Assembly (NCBI RefSeq): GCF_050003625.1
Contig: NC_134398.1
Location: forward strand, 104,817,253 to 104,881,252
DNA: 64,000 bases
Reading direction: 5' to 3'
Source: Haematobia irritans
Lineage: Eukaryota > Arthropoda > Insecta > Diptera > Muscidae
Shown here: in pieces, positions 22,807 through 33,768 of the stretch
Position numbering within the stretch: the first letter of the stretch is position 1
Layout of the letters: each line of letters begins with the position of its first letter
Position numbers and translations under genes: made by a program
The notes under the pieces: generated by a model
Told to the model about the DNA's origin: nothing
What the model saw: only the letters and a program-made list of their open reading frames with translations
The model's database searches: none

Positions 22807-23710
22807 GTAACAGAAGGTGTTGGTAACGGTACATGGTGTTGGTATATGGTCTCTAACAACCATGCAAAAATTGGTCCACATCGGTCCATAATTATATATA
22901 GCCCCCATATAAACCGATCCCCAGATTTGGCTTGCGGAGCCTAAAAGAGAAGCAAATTTCATCCGATCCGGCTGAAATTTGGTACATGGTGTTGGTATAT
23001 GGTCTCTAACAACCATGCAAAAATTGGTCCACATCGGTCCATAATTATATATAGCCCCATATAAACCGATCCCCAGATTTGGCTTGCAGAGCCTAAAAGA
23101 GAAGCAAATTTCATCCGATCCGGCTGAAATTTGGTACATGGTGTTGGTATATGGTCTCCAACAACCATGCAAAAATTGGTCCACATCGGTTCATAATTAT
23201 ATATAGCCCCCATATAAACCGATCCCCAGATTTGGCTTGCGAAGTCTCCAAGAGAAGCAAATTTCATCCAAGCCGGTTGTAATTTGGAACATGGTGGTAG
23301 TATACGATCTTTAACAACCGTCACAGAATTGGTCCATATCTGTCCATAATTATATATAGCCCCCATATAAAACGTTCTCCAGATTTGACCTCCGGAGCCT
23401 CTCGGAGGAGCAAAATTCATCCGATCCGGTTCAAATTAGGAACGTGGTGTTAGTATATGGTCGCTAACAACCATACCAAAATTGGTCCAATCACACAAAA
23501 ATTGGTCCATATCGGTTCATAATCATGGTTGCCACTAGAGCCAAAAATAATCTACCAAAATTTTATTTCTATAGAAAATTTTGTCAAAATTTTATTTCTA
23601 TAGAAAATTTTGTTAAAATTTTATTTCTGTAGAAAATTTTGTCAACATTTTATGTCTACTTTGTCAAACTGAATTATATACGTATTGGATCGATCTTTTT
23701 TGATTTAATA

Positions 23711-23963
23711 TACACGCAGAGAAGGAATATGATCACCTCAAACATGTTTTAAGAGCAAAATGTTATTTTGTATGGTGACCATGTAACATGTTTGTCACTA
23801 AAATGTTATTTTCTCGTCCAATATAACCTGCTTGCTGAAATCAGATACATGATTTCCGATAAAATAACATGGTTGCGAAAACCATGTTACATGGTCACCA
23901 CCCAAAAATAACATTTTGCTCTTAAAATATGTTTGAGGTGATCATATTCCTTCTCTGGGTGTA
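23711..23963. mobile_element. Palindromic MITE inside E4
   Basis: TACACGCAGAGAAGGAATAT at the left is inverted at the right (ATATTCCTTCTCTGGGTGTA). Arms of roughly 80 bp pair almost fully, for example gatcacctcaaacatg with catgtttgaggtgatc. Non-coding. Confidence 0.85.
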
Positions 23964-24298
23964 TACCACGTATGGACTTACATACAATTTAGAAGATGGT
24001 GTTATGAGGTTTTAAGATACCTTGCCATCGGCAAGCGTTACCGCAACTTAAGTAATTCGATTGTGGATGGCAGTGTTTAGAAGAAGTTTCTACGCAATCC
24101 ATGATGGAGGGTACATAAGCATCGGCCTGGCCGAACTTACGGCCGCATATACTTGTTTTTAATACCATTTTGGTATTCTCATAATACCGTATGGTACTTT
24201 CATGCTTTGTGTACCGACTGTACCATACGGGGTTGGCTAACTATCAATAATGTACGGTATTGATTTGAGCCCGTATGGTAATAATTTTTCTATGGGTG

Positions 24299-24785
24299 TA
24301 TCATTAGGATTTTATACCAATGTTAATGTTTTTGGAACAATCTGGTTGGTTCAACAAAAGAAAACAACACCGAAAAAAAAGTTTACTATTGTTTACGAAA
24401 AATGAACTAACCCATAGTAAGAATGACCATGATTTGGCGCCAAAGATTTTTTTCATCTAGATAAGTTCATGATTTTCTTATAAATAAGTTTATGTATTGC
24501 ATCGTATTTTAGTTCATTCTTACTACGCTGTGGGAAGAATGTACTTACACTTATTCCAAATATTCCTGCTATCCGGAAAAATGAACAAGTTTTTGGGAAT
24601 CCTATATTTAGAAATTGGTTTCAAATAAACTGTTTATCAGTATAATTTTCAAAGAAGTAAATAAATTGAGGAATTAAAGGTACAACAAGCCTGTATACAA
24701 CTAAGAAATTTTTCGTACAATATAAGATCATTTTTCATAACTACCAGTATTTTATTTCAAAAAATTATTATTATATTACATAAAA
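24299..24785. repeat. MITE-type sequence with ACCGAAAAAAAAGT terminus, then AT-rich flank
   Basis: Near 24370 the string accgaaaaaaaagtttac is followed by acgaaaaatgaactaaccc, and at about 24510 by ttagttcattcttact. Similar pieces lie near 34800-34900, 59358-59470 and 63560-63728, suggesting one family. Ends are uncertain. Confidence 0.45.
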
Positions 24786-24790
24786 CTATG

Positions 24791-25196
24791 TGTCCAAACT
24801 TATGAGTTTAGACTTATAAGCCATTACTCATATGTGGAAATGTTACGAATTTAGTACTAAGATATTTCGTGGCAAGTCATTGAATTAGAATTTGGCCACT
24901 TGCTTTTTATACTTCAACGGTGAGCATAGAACAGACTCAATAAACCTGTACAAATAGCACCCTAATATTCCTTTATTGTCTTTTTGGTTCACTTGCCCAT
25001 AATAACTCTTCCCTGAGATATTATGTTTGGCAAAACATTCCATGGTTGATCTCCTCTCCCTTTTGTTATAGTCCCTGCTGGTGGGAAGTAAATTCCAGAG
25101 GCCTATTCCCTATACAGTCCACTATCACTCCAGAGGTTGGTAAGAGTGAATTCAATCTCTCCAGACTTCATCTCTCGATACACATAAACTTAAACA
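24791..25196 (+). repeat. BEL/Pao 5' LTR, 406 bp
   Basis: TGTCCAAACTTATGAG...CATAAACTTAAACA. It includes TTTTTATAC at about 24907 and a candidate polyadenylation signal AATAAA at about 24939. It lacks 57 bp present in the 3' LTR (about 32252-32308). TGG follows immediately, as expected at the start of a primer-binding site, but the tRNA was not identified. Confidence 0.95.
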
Positions 25197-26178
25197 TGGT
25201 CCATTCGATGAGAGACACTTCCAGGCAGAGATCATCATCAATTGGAAGCGGAGCAAATTCCAGGTAATCTCTTGTAAAACAAGTCATATTGCGTCAGTCG
25301 TAAAAAACCGTTGTTAAGGGCAGACTAATACCGCATGTATGAATGATAAACGTGTAATACGGTCACCAGATATTGGAAGAGAATATGAAGTTATAGATCT
25401 TGGATATATGGAATATATCAAAAGAAATTTTATATAATTGGTAGCACAGAAATATGAATAATTAGAATTGTCTCATATTTACTAACATTTACTAATATAT
25501 TTAAAAAGGTCTATTCTCAACGCTTGAACAAATTTAAAAATTGGTGTTGCTTATTAGCTGTTTTAATTTTTGTTTAAAGTGTTACGCACATTCATCTATC
25601 GTATGTCGTGTGTTTGGATACATCTAAGAGTAAAAAAAGACATGTACGTGACAATACTTTTCAAGTTTCCTAAAATTTTAGTATATGCACGAATGTCCTA
25701 GCAACATTCTTTTCTCTACACATTTAATGGGTTTGCAATCAACCTGTCGCTATAAGTTACAAATTAATTTATAGCACCAATTAAAAGAAGTTTTATTCGT
25801 CAATATTAAAACTTATATGTCTTATGAAATTCTCTTGGAGAAATTTTAGAAACACACACATTTATAGCTGATTCTTATATTTTTTATTCCTCTCGTATGG
25901 TTTACAATTAACCCTTAATTTGAACACTTCTTATGCCTCACTCGTTTATTGTTGTGACTACGGTACCCCTAATTGTGATGCGATAAAGTTTTCGGAATAG
26001 GAATACTGAAGTAGTAACGGAGTTCCGAATTGGTTGAAATTGAACAAGTCGGTGCTAGAACAGGGCTTCTGATTGGTCAAATTTTAATCTCTGTTTATTT
26101 TTTTTTTTTTATCACGAATACATTTAAAATTTTGAGTCAATTTGGACTCGTTTCCAAGTTCTATAATATATTTTCAAT
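25197..26178 (+). promoter_or_regulatory. BEL/Pao leader with a candidate splice donor at 25264
   Basis: About 980 bases between the LTR and the Gag-Pol ATG. An ATG at 25208 opens an 18-codon basic, serine-rich frame that reaches CCAG|GTAATC at 25263/25264 in phase 2. The rest is AT-rich with no long frame. The donor matters because the acceptor at 31654-31655 is in the matching phase. Confidence 0.5.
25208..25263 (+). CDS. Candidate first exon of the BEL/Pao accessory protein
   Basis: 56 nt: ATG plus 17 further complete codons and two bases, rich in Arg and Ser (QRSSSIGSG). It ends at a good donor. Joining to 31656 keeps the frame of the zinc-knuckle ORF. This is inferred from sequence only. 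Confidence 0.5.
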
Positions 26179-29100
26179 ATGGACCCTCCTTCACATAAAG
26201 ACAGCTCATCGAGTAGCTCTGGTGCAAAATCACCAAAAAAGTCAGAGGGAGGCAGTGGTACGAATAAACCTTGCCCCATTTATGACAAATTTCTCTTTGC
26301 ATACAATCACCTTATTGCTTTTTGTTCTACGTATGATAACATAGATATCCGAGATCAAACCGATTCATCTCTTGAAGTCCGATTGACGGATTTAGATCGG
26401 AGATGGGAGAAACTTCAGGTTATCTATGAAGACTTGCACTTGTCCCCTGATTTCTCAAACACAAGGCAATCCCAAGAAAACGCGAGGGTTAATTTTGACA
26501 ATTGTGCGGAGGCATACTACGCAACCAGATCGAAGATTATTGATATCTTACGCATATCTGGAATTCCAAACTCGGAGAATGTAACATTTAGACGTATTTC
26601 AGCACGTCGAGACCCAGTTGAAAACAATACATTCATACCGGATAACTCAACTGTGTGCATTAAAGTGCCCCCATGCGACACCGAAGTTTTCAGTGGCAGT
26701 TACGAACAATGGCCATCATTTCGTGACATGTTCACGGCCGTGTACGTAAATCATCCTAAGCTCACCCCTGCGCAAAAGCTCTATCACTTACGGAATAAGA
26801 CTAAGGAAAGCGCAGGTGCAATTGTAAAAAGATACCCCTTATGTGACGAGAATTTTGAACACGCTTGGAATGCCTTAAAAGCTCGATTTGAGAATAAAAG
26901 AGTTTTGGTGGACAACCAACTCAAAATTTTGTTCAATATTTCCCCTGCTAAAATTGAAGACAGTGAATCTCTTCAGAAGATTCATTCTACGGTGAAGGAT
27001 TGTATTTGTACATTGAAAAGTTTGGGTATAGATGTCGATGGTTGGGATCCCATATTAATTTATTTGGTATCAACCAAACTTCCTGACGAAACGATATCCC
27101 AGTGGGAGCAATCGCTGAAATCCCATCGAGAGCTTCCCAGCTGGTCCCAAATGGATAGGTTTCTGATAAATCGATTTGAAGTTGTGGAAAGGATAACGAG
27201 CTTTAGATCTACAAAGGAAAGTCATAATACTCCTTTTCGAAATGCCTCTTCATCGAATAAGATTCAGTCGTATACATCTCAGGAGAAACTTGATTCATCT
27301 TGTCAAATGTGCGACAAAAGGCATCACGTGCGAATTTGTCCCGAATTTCGAAAATTATCCCCTCAAGAACGAATTGATTTCATTTTCAAGAACAAGATGT
27401 GTAATAACTGCCTTTCAGACGCTCATACCAAAGCCAAGTGTAAAAGTAAATATACGTGTTTAACGTGCAAGAAACAGCACCATACTTTACTACACTTGGA
27501 CCGCCAATTATCACGCCCATCTACTGGAACTCAGGTTCTACGGACTGCATCCTCCAGTGAAATGAATAATGCGACTAGAAGTGATGAAGGGTTGTCTCTC
27601 AATACCGAAACACCCTCTACGTCTCAGGAATCATACTCTCAAATTCAGGCGAATTTTTCGCTTAATAATGAGACGATATTGCTTCGTACAGCTTTGGTGC
27701 ATCTTGAGCACCACGGTGAGCTCTTTACAGTTCGTGCTTTGATTGACCCAGGTTCACAAAGGACATTCTTGTCTGAAAGAATACGTAATTTGTTAAAGGT
27801 CCCTTATCGAAAATCTCTTTTTGAAATTAGTGGAGTTGGTGAGTCATTACAAAAGGCTGATAAGGAGTGTGAAGTGGTCCTCTATTCACCGAAATACGAT
27901 TGTCGTTTTTCCATTTCTGCCATTATCCTTCCCCGACTCACGAGAAAATTACCATCCGTATCATTTAGTGTTCCATACTCTCAACAGCTCAGGGATTTAG
28001 ATCTGGCCGATCCCCATTTTAATAAATCTTCGAACATTGACTTGATATTGGGCAATGATTCGGAAAGGTTTATAAACCTAGAGGGCATTAAGAAAGATAT
28101 TTGTGGGCAAGCTTCCGCTTACAATACCATCTTTGGATGGGTACTCAGCGGTCCCATTATAACCCAACACGTTCGCATATTTACAACAAATGTAGTCCCA
28201 TCTGAAGATGAAAATATTAGCGATGTTCTCCGAAAATTTTGGGAAATCGAAGAGGTTCCCTCAGCCCCACATTCTTCAGATGAGGATAAATTCTGCCAGG
28301 ATTATTATAGCTCTACCACGTCCCGTGATGACGATGGACGATATGTAGTACGACTTCCTTTCAAGAAGGAGTTCCCTCACACATTATCTTTAGGATCATC
28401 GCGCTTTCTCGCTCTGGGTCAATACTTAAGACTAGAGAAAACATTGTCCACAGATCTCGACCTCCGACAACAATATCACTCAGTTCTCAAGGAATACATA
28501 TCCTTGAAACACATGGAACAAACGTCCTCAACTGAAATTTGTACAGAAGGTAAATATTTTTCATTCTACCTTCCCCATCATGCTGTTGTACGCCCTGACC
28601 ATAGGTCTACAAAAGTAAGGGTTGTATTTAATGGCTCTCGTAAAACCAAATCTGGTCAATCTTTAAATAACGTCCTCTATACGGGACCAACTCTACAAAA
28701 TGACTTAATGTCCATAATCCTCAATTGGAGGAGATACAAATATGTATACAGCGCGGATATTGAAAAAATGTACCGACAGATCAAGGTACATCCCTTAGAT
28801 AGGCCATATCAAAGAATTTTATTTGAAAATGAACCAGCAGGCCCAATTAAAGATTACCAATTGAACACGGTTACTTTTGGTATAAATTGCGCCCCCTTCT
28901 TGGCCATTAGAACCCTACAGCAACTAGCTTCTGACTCGGAAGATCAATTCCCAATCGCAGCTCAAATATTGCGGACTGAAACTTATGTTGATGATGTTCT
29001 GTCAGGTGGATACTCAATTGAGGAGACAGTAAAGGCACAAAAGCAACTTATTGCCGTGTTGAATTCAGCGGGATTCCCTTTAAAAAAGTTTACGACCAAT

Positions 29101-31560
29101 AATAGGGAATTACTTGCTCATTTGCCTTCTGAGAATTTATACGATTCAGATCTTTTTCGGCTTTCTGAGAAATGTTCCACTAAAACTTTAGGCATTAAAT
29201 GGGATGCCATTCAGGATCAATTCTCATATTCACCTCTTCCGATACAACAGGATTCGAATCCAACCAAGCGCAATGTACTGTCTATTGTAGCCCAATTGTT
29301 TGACCCTGCTGGTTGGATAACACCTGTGGTAATTCGCTCAAAAATCCTTATGCAGCAAATTTGGCTAGAAGGAATAGATTGGGATGAGCCGATAAGTCCC
29401 GACACGCACTCAGAATGGAACAATTTGCTCCTTGATTTACCGAAAATAGAAGACATTGTTATACCACGATGGATTCGTTACACACAAAACGATAAAGTGG
29501 ATATTCATGGTTTCTGCGATGCCTCGAAGTCCGCGTACTGCGCATGCGTATATATTCGAGTCCAAACCAACCCATCTCAAGTTTTTTGCAATTTGCTCAC
29601 GGCCAAGAGCAAAGTTGCCCCGCTTAAAACCGTAACACTACCCAAATTGGAATTGAACGGTGCTTTATTGTTAGCCAAGCTCGTGAATTATGTTCTACAA
29701 ATTTTTGGCAGCAGTTACAACTCGGTAACTCTTTGGACTGATGCATCCATTGTACTTGGATGGCTTTCCAAACCACCAATGTCTTGGGAAACCTATGTCG
29801 AAAATAGAACGTCTCAGATTCTCACTTTGGTTCAACCTGCGAAATGGCGATATGTTCCCACGCAAGACAACCCGGCTGATCTTGGAACTCGTGGATGCTC
29901 ACCCCAAGAACTAATTTCTAATTCATTATGGTGGAATGGTCCCAAGTGGCTAAGCATGCCGGAGTACAATTGGCCAAAGAAAAACCCATTAGTGGTTCCC
30001 GAAGATACTCGTAAGTTTCAAACATTTAATGTGACATGTGAATATGATGATATACTGCTACGATTCTCGTCATATACAAGAGCATTGAGGGTCCTTTCTT
30101 ACGTATTCAGATTTTTCCACTCAACCCACTCAAGGTATAAATATTCTTTTGGAAATAGAACTATCGATTTAACACTGAAGGAGCTACAATTAGTCAAGAG
30201 ACGGTTGTTGCTGCTGTCCCAAAAGAAGTTTTATCCAGATGAATACAAAGCCTTAATGAATTCAGAGGCAATATCCCCCAAAAGTAGTTTGTCTTCACTT
30301 AACCCATTCTTGGACTCGGAGTCGATTCTACGCTCGAATGGTAGACTGGCTGATTCGTCTCTTCCATATCGAGAACGGTATCCAATTATACTGCACGGTA
30401 ATTCTAGATTATGTCAGCTGTATCTACAACATTTACACAATTTTTTGGCTCATGCAGAGTGTAATTTAATGTGTAGGTTCACCCAAACGGAGTTTTACAT
30501 ATCTCGACTAAAAGTTAGAGTAAAAAGCATAATTCATAGGTGCAAAACATGCATTGTACACAAACATAAATCGACTTCCCAAATAATGGCACCATTGCCT
30601 CCAGAACGATGTACTATATCTCCACCATTTCATATAACAGGAGTTGACTTTGCCGGTCCATTTGACCTTAAAAGCTCCACACTTCGAAATGCCCCCACTA
30701 CGAAAGGATACGTATGCGTCTTCGTTTGTTTTGCTACGAAGGCAGTACATTTAGAAGCTTGCTCCGATTTATCCTCACCAGCTTTCGAGGCTGCATTCTC
30801 CCGATTTGTTGGTAGGCGGGGACTCCCCCATAAGGTGGTCTCAGATAATGGTCGGAACTTTCTGGGTGCAAGCAGGGCACTTCTAAGAGAATTTTCCCAC
30901 TTTTTAAAAATTACCTCACACGACATTTCTCAAAGATACTCGATTCATGGGTTTGAATGGAAGTTTATACCGCCTCACGCGCCTCATATGGGTGGCCTGT
31001 GGGAGGCCGCTGTTAAAAGTTTTAAAATACATTTTAAGAAACTTGCAGGATCTCATAGGTTCAATTTTGAGCAATTTGTTACGATACTGGCCCGAATTGA
31101 AGGAGTTTTAAACTCACGGCCCATATCCGCGATATCCGAGGACCCTACCGATTTGACAGCGCTAACCCCTGGTCATTTTTTAAGAGGTAGCCCTTTAATG
31201 GCTCTACCCGAAACAATTTCACCCAATCTTTCTGTAATTAATCGGTGGCTAAAATTAAAAGCTCTCCACCACCAATTCGCAATCAGATGGAAGCAGGACT
31301 ATCTGAAAGCTCTTCAGAAACGCTATAAATGGAAAAACTCGCTTCCCAATCTCAAACGAGGAGATTTAGTCATAATTATGGATGACTTACTTCCGCCCAG
31401 CGAATGGCGATTAGGAAGAATCGAAAAAACGTACCATGGATCCGATAATAATGTTCGTGTGGCAGATATTAGAACTGCAGCCGGCTCCATGAAACGACCA
31501 ATTTCTAAACTTTGTTATCTTCCCTTCTTGAGTTCCGTAGAAGGCAACGATGCTTCTTAA
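26179..31560 (+). CDS. gag-pol: BEL/Pao Gag-Pol polyprotein, 1793 aa
   Basis: A single uninterrupted frame. Approximate residues: N-terminal Ser-rich segment 8-30; Gag core about 155-340 (LPPCDTEVFSG, WPSFRDMF); zinc knuckles 374-435 (CQMCDKRHHVRIC, CNNCLSDAHTKAKC, CLTCKKQHHTLLH); aspartic protease about 505-640 with active-site IDPGSQRTF near 522; reverse transcriptase about 790-1010 with YVDDVLSGG near 936; RNase H-like region about 1110-1240 (HGFCDASKSAYCA, LWTDAS); integrase about 1410-1640 with the catalytic triad in GVDFAG (~1489), SDNGRNF (~1556) and GGLWEAAV (~1607). These are the standard BEL/Pao domains in order, and every catalytic motif is present. The protease has DPGS where DSGS or DTGS is common. 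Upstream Met candidates are out of frame. Acts in cytoplasmic particles and, for integrase, in the nucleus. Confidence 0.97.
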   Translation: MDPPSHKDSSSSSSGAKSPKKSEGGSGTNKPCPIYDKFLFAYNHLIAFCSTYDNIDIRDQTDSSLEVRLTDLDRRWEKLQVIYEDLHLSPDFSNTRQSQENARVNFDNCAEAYYATRSKIIDILRISGIPNSENVTFRRISARRDPVENNTFIPDNSTVCIKVPPCDTEVFSGSYEQWPSFRDMFTAVYVNHPKLTPAQKLYHLRNKTKESAGAIVKRYPLCDENFEHAWNALKARFENKRVLVDNQLKILFNISPAKIEDSESLQKIHSTVKDCICTLKSLGIDVDGWDPILIYLVSTKLPDETISQWEQSLKSHRELPSWSQMDRFLINRFEVVERITSFRSTKESHNTPFRNASSSNKIQSYTSQEKLDSSCQMCDKRHHVRICPEFRKLSPQERIDFIFKNKMCNNCLSDAHTKAKCKSKYTCLTCKKQHHTLLHLDRQLSRPSTGTQVLRTASSSEMNNATRSDEGLSLNTETPSTSQESYSQIQANFSLNNETILLRTALVHLEHHGELFTVRALIDPGSQRTFLSERIRNLLKVPYRKSLFEISGVGESLQKADKECEVVLYSPKYDCRFSISAIILPRLTRKLPSVSFSVPYSQQLRDLDLADPHFNKSSNIDLILGNDSERFINLEGIKKDICGQASAYNTIFGWVLSGPIITQHVRIFTTNVVPSEDENISDVLRKFWEIEEVPSAPHSSDEDKFCQDYYSSTTSRDDDGRYVVRLPFKKEFPHTLSLGSSRFLALGQYLRLEKTLSTDLDLRQQYHSVLKEYISLKHMEQTSSTEICTEGKYFSFYLPHHAVVRPDHRSTKVRVVFNGSRKTKSGQSLNNVLYTGPTLQNDLMSIILNWRRYKYVYSADIEKMYRQIKVHPLDRPYQRILFENEPAGPIKDYQLNTVTFGINCAPFLAIRTLQQLASDSEDQFPIAAQILRTETYVDDVLSGGYSIEETVKAQKQLIAVLNSAGFPLKKFTTNNRELLAHLPSENLYDSDLFRLSEKCSTKTLGIKWDAIQDQFSYSPLPIQQDSNPTKRNVLSIVAQLFDPAGWITPVVIRSKILMQQIWLEGIDWDEPISPDTHSEWNNLLLDLPKIEDIVIPRWIRYTQNDKVDIHGFCDASKSAYCACVYIRVQTNPSQVFCNLLTAKSKVAPLKTVTLPKLELNGALLLAKLVNYVLQIFGSSYNSVTLWTDASIVLGWLSKPPMSWETYVENRTSQILTLVQPAKWRYVPTQDNPADLGTRGCSPQELISNSLWWNGPKWLSMPEYNWPKKNPLVVPEDTRKFQTFNVTCEYDDILLRFSSYTRALRVLSYVFRFFHSTHSRYKYSFGNRTIDLTLKELQLVKRRLLLLSQKKFYPDEYKALMNSEAISPKSSLSSLNPFLDSESILRSNGRLADSSLPYRERYPIILHGNSRLCQLYLQHLHNFLAHAECNLMCRFTQTEFYISRLKVRVKSIIHRCKTCIVHKHKSTSQIMAPLPPERCTISPPFHITGVDFAGPFDLKSSTLRNAPTTKGYVCVFVCFATKAVHLEACSDLSSPAFEAAFSRFVGRRGLPHKVVSDNGRNFLGASRALLREFSHFLKITSHDISQRYSIHGFEWKFIPPHAPHMGGLWEAAVKSFKIHFKKLAGSHRFNFEQFVTILARIEGVLNSRPISAISEDPTDLTALTPGHFLRGSPLMALPETISPNLSVINRWLKLKALHHQFAIRWKQDYLKALQKRYKWKNSLPNLKRGDLVIIMDDLLPPSEWRLGRIEKTYHGSDNNVRVADIRTAAGSMKRPISKLCYLPFLSSVEGNDAS

Positions 31561-31655
31561 CAACAGCGCCTATTCAATTTAAAGGCGTTACATTCACTTC
31601 AATTATTGATTTTAAGAAACTCGTGCCTATAATTGTTTCGCCTATTTATTTACAG

Positions 31656-32124
31656 AACGTCAACCAGATCTCAATCTTTCAAACCAAGCGTATACAGATG
31701 TAAGATGTGCAAAAGGTTTCATTCATTAAAAGCCTGTCCAAAATTTCTGTGGATGGCGCCACGAGAGCGTAAAAACCTGGTGATGAAGGAAGTGTACTGC
31801 ATTAATTGTTTAGCACGAAGCCATCGATTTAGAGATTGTCGCTCAGCCAACATGTGTCGTAAGTGCGGACGACCACATCATACACTCCTCCATGCGAGCT
31901 ACCGACAGAATGAAGATGCCCAGCGGAACGTACCTCGTGTCAACACCAATTATCGGCGCAAACCGAAAATAAAACATAACAGCCGTCAGATCTGCAACAG
32001 GGATACCAATACCAATCAAACCAACAACAGTGTCGCATCTCCCATGCCATCAGCTCCGAACCAGCAGGTGCTTTCGGAAGCCATCAGAGCCCTTGCATCC
32101 GTTCTATGCTCCAATAGCCAATAA
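31656..32124 (+). CDS. BEL/Pao accessory zinc-knuckle ORF (candidate second exon)
   Basis: An open frame follows a good acceptor (cctatttatttacag at 31641-31655) and ends TAA at 32124. It has no suitable ATG before the motifs, which supports production by splicing. Motifs are YRCKMCKRFHSLKACPKF, CINCLARSHRFRDC and CRKCGRPHHTLLH, three CCHC-like knuckles similar in layout to those of Gag but clearly different in sequence. A basic, Asn/Thr-rich tail of about 75 residues follows. With the leader exon the product would be 174 aa. It occupies the position where some BEL elements carry env. I infer a nucleic-acid-binding accessory protein. A decayed second Gag copy is the alternative, but the frame is fully open. 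Confidence 0.7.
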
Positions 32125-32197
32125 CATGAACACCAAATCAAATAAGAATGAAATTAATTCTACATATATATATATTTTTTTTTTTGACCCGGCGGCA

Positions 32198-32660
32198 TGT
32201 CCAAACTTATGAGTTTAGACTTATAAGCCATTACTCATATGTGGAAATGTTGTAGTTTTACGATACCATTTGAATAATTGAAATAACATTAAGATACTAT
32301 TGTGAATTACGAATTTAGTACTAAGATATTTCGTGGCAAGTCATTGAATTAGAATTTGGCCACTTGCTTTTTATACTTCAACGGTGAGCATAGAACAGAC
32401 TCAATAAACCTGTACAAATAGCACCCTAATATTCCTTTATTGTCTTTTTGGTTCACTTGCCCATAATAACTCTTCCCTGAGATATTATGTTTGGCAAAAC
32501 ATTCCATGGTTGATCTCCTCTCCCTTTTGTTATAGTCCCTGCTGGTGGGAAGTAAATTCCAGAGGCCTATTCCCTATACAGTCCACTATCACTCCAGAGG
32601 TTGGTAAGAGTGAATTCAATCTCTCCAGACTTCATCTCTCGATACACATAAACTTAAACA
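32198..32660 (+). repeat. BEL/Pao 3' LTR, 463 bp
   Basis: Same sequence as the 5' LTR plus 57 bp after gtggaaatgtt. Preceded by a short (TA)n and T-run and gacccggcggca; a classical purine tract is not obvious. CTATG follows. Confidence 0.95.
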
Positions 32661-32665
32661 CTATG

Positions 32666-33291
32666 GCTTATGATATACAATAAAAGAAATGTTTTTATTC
32701 GTACGCTGTATGCTGTTACTTTTCGGTAGTTAGTAATTGCTTCTTCAAAAGAGTAATATTCTATGATAGTAGAATGAAACTAATTAATATCAATTTCCAT
32801 TTTCTATCCATATGAAAGATATATGCCATAAGTTGCTATTTTCATTTCATTTTTGTCCAATTTCACCGATTTCGCTAGTTTTTGTTGTGTGGATTTGCGT
32901 CATAAGCCTCTGAAGTTAAAAAGGTATATAAAATATAAAAATATTATCAAATTCTATGGTATTTTGATCTTTAACTTACAAGAGAATTTTCTTAGAGCAA
33001 ATAGGGATATCAGCTTAGTTAGCATTAAACAGTAAGAAGATTCCAAAAAATGCCATTAGATTTGCTGTCATCCTGCAAATGAAAATTATTTTTAATAAAT
33101 AGAAATTTTGGCTTTATTACAAATGGACGAAAAACTTACCACATTGAAAAAAATCATCCAATTACTACATTAGTGGAATCATATCCATGCACAAATGGGA
33201 CATTTTTGAAATCCTTCTCAGAATATAAATGAAATAAAAATATTATAAAATGAGATATAATTTCCACTTGTCAATATAGCATTTAGTATTT
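32666..33291. other. No feature seen
   Basis: AT-rich flank of the BEL/Pao insertion with no supported gene or repeat. Confidence 0.4.
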
Positions 33292-33768
33292 ATGGTGGAT
33301 ATTAAGTTCGAGTTTAGTGGCTAAAATCCCAATTTTTCATGATTAGTTTTCTTTAGAAATACATGGGAACAAAATTGAACCGTTTTTGTGTTCATTTAAA
33401 ATTTATATCAAATTTTTAGTAATTTGAGGTCGCTGAATCCAAATTTACACTTGTTTTTTTAAGAGCTCGACTTTTTGAGATATACGGTTATGTTCAAAAT
33501 TAAGGCACTTCCGCTATATATATTGGAATAACTTGAAAACAATTCATCATATTAAATTAAAAAAACAGCGTTCTACATAAGCTTAAAAACGATTTTCTGT
33601 TCTTAATCGTGTAATCCATTTAAAGAATATAAACTTAATAAAAAACTTGTTTCGAGCTATTCTCCATCAAGTTATATTTAAATTTGCATCGAAGGCGTAT
33701 AATTTTATACTTTTCTTACTGATTTATTTCTGATTTTAGCACCTAAACTCGAACTTAGTACACACCTT
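33292..33768. repeat. MITE, about 0.48 kb, AAGTTCGAGTTTAG family
   Basis: Left GGATATTAAGTTCGAGTTTA with GTGGCTAAAATC, right GATTTTAGCACC followed by TAAACTCGAACTTAGTAC. It is longer than the 991-1185 relative. No ORF. Confidence 0.7.

Larger units (their letters stand above)
21531..24158 (+). mobile_element. DINE-1-like element E4, inserted in T1 copy 2
   Basis: The 5' end is the palindrome TATACCCTCCATCATAGGAT/GGGGGTATA, followed by tccgtccgtccgtcggtctg and, after the N1 insertion (21838-22806), about four tandem units (gggatcggtttatatggggg when read on the minus strand). The 3' end has ttctatagaaaattttgtca units, hairpin GGCCTGGCC and tail ACTTGTT at 24151. It belongs to the same subfamily as E3. 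It is itself interrupted by N1 and by a palindromic MITE at 23711. Confidence 0.8.
20978..24298 (+). mobile_element. T1 DNA element copy 2, interrupted by E4
   Basis: Left terminus CACTGGTAGAAAAA, right terminus TTTTTCTATGGGTG (inverse CACCCATAGAAAAA). Without E4 (21531-24158) it is about 0.69 kb. It carries a two-exon mini-ORF at 21102-21285 and blocks rich in ggtattatttggtaatacc. No transposase. Confidence 0.7.
24791..32660 (+). mobile_element. BEL/Pao LTR retrotransposon, near intact
   Basis: Two LTRs (24791-25196 and 32198-32660), each TGTCC...AAACA, flank 7 kb of internal sequence. CTATG is duplicated at 24786-24790 and 32661-32665, a 5-bp target duplication usual for this group. The internal region has one uninterrupted Gag-Pol frame and an extra zinc-knuckle ORF downstream of pol. 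The LTRs look identical apart from one 57-bp gap, so the insertion is young. It could be active or recently so. Confidence 0.97.

Noticed and set aside
22648..23420. Repetitive 150-180-codon minus-strand frames with MVVRDHIPTPCTKFQPDRMKF-like repeats
   Set aside because: They translate the internal tandem repeats of DINE-like element E4, which is non-coding.
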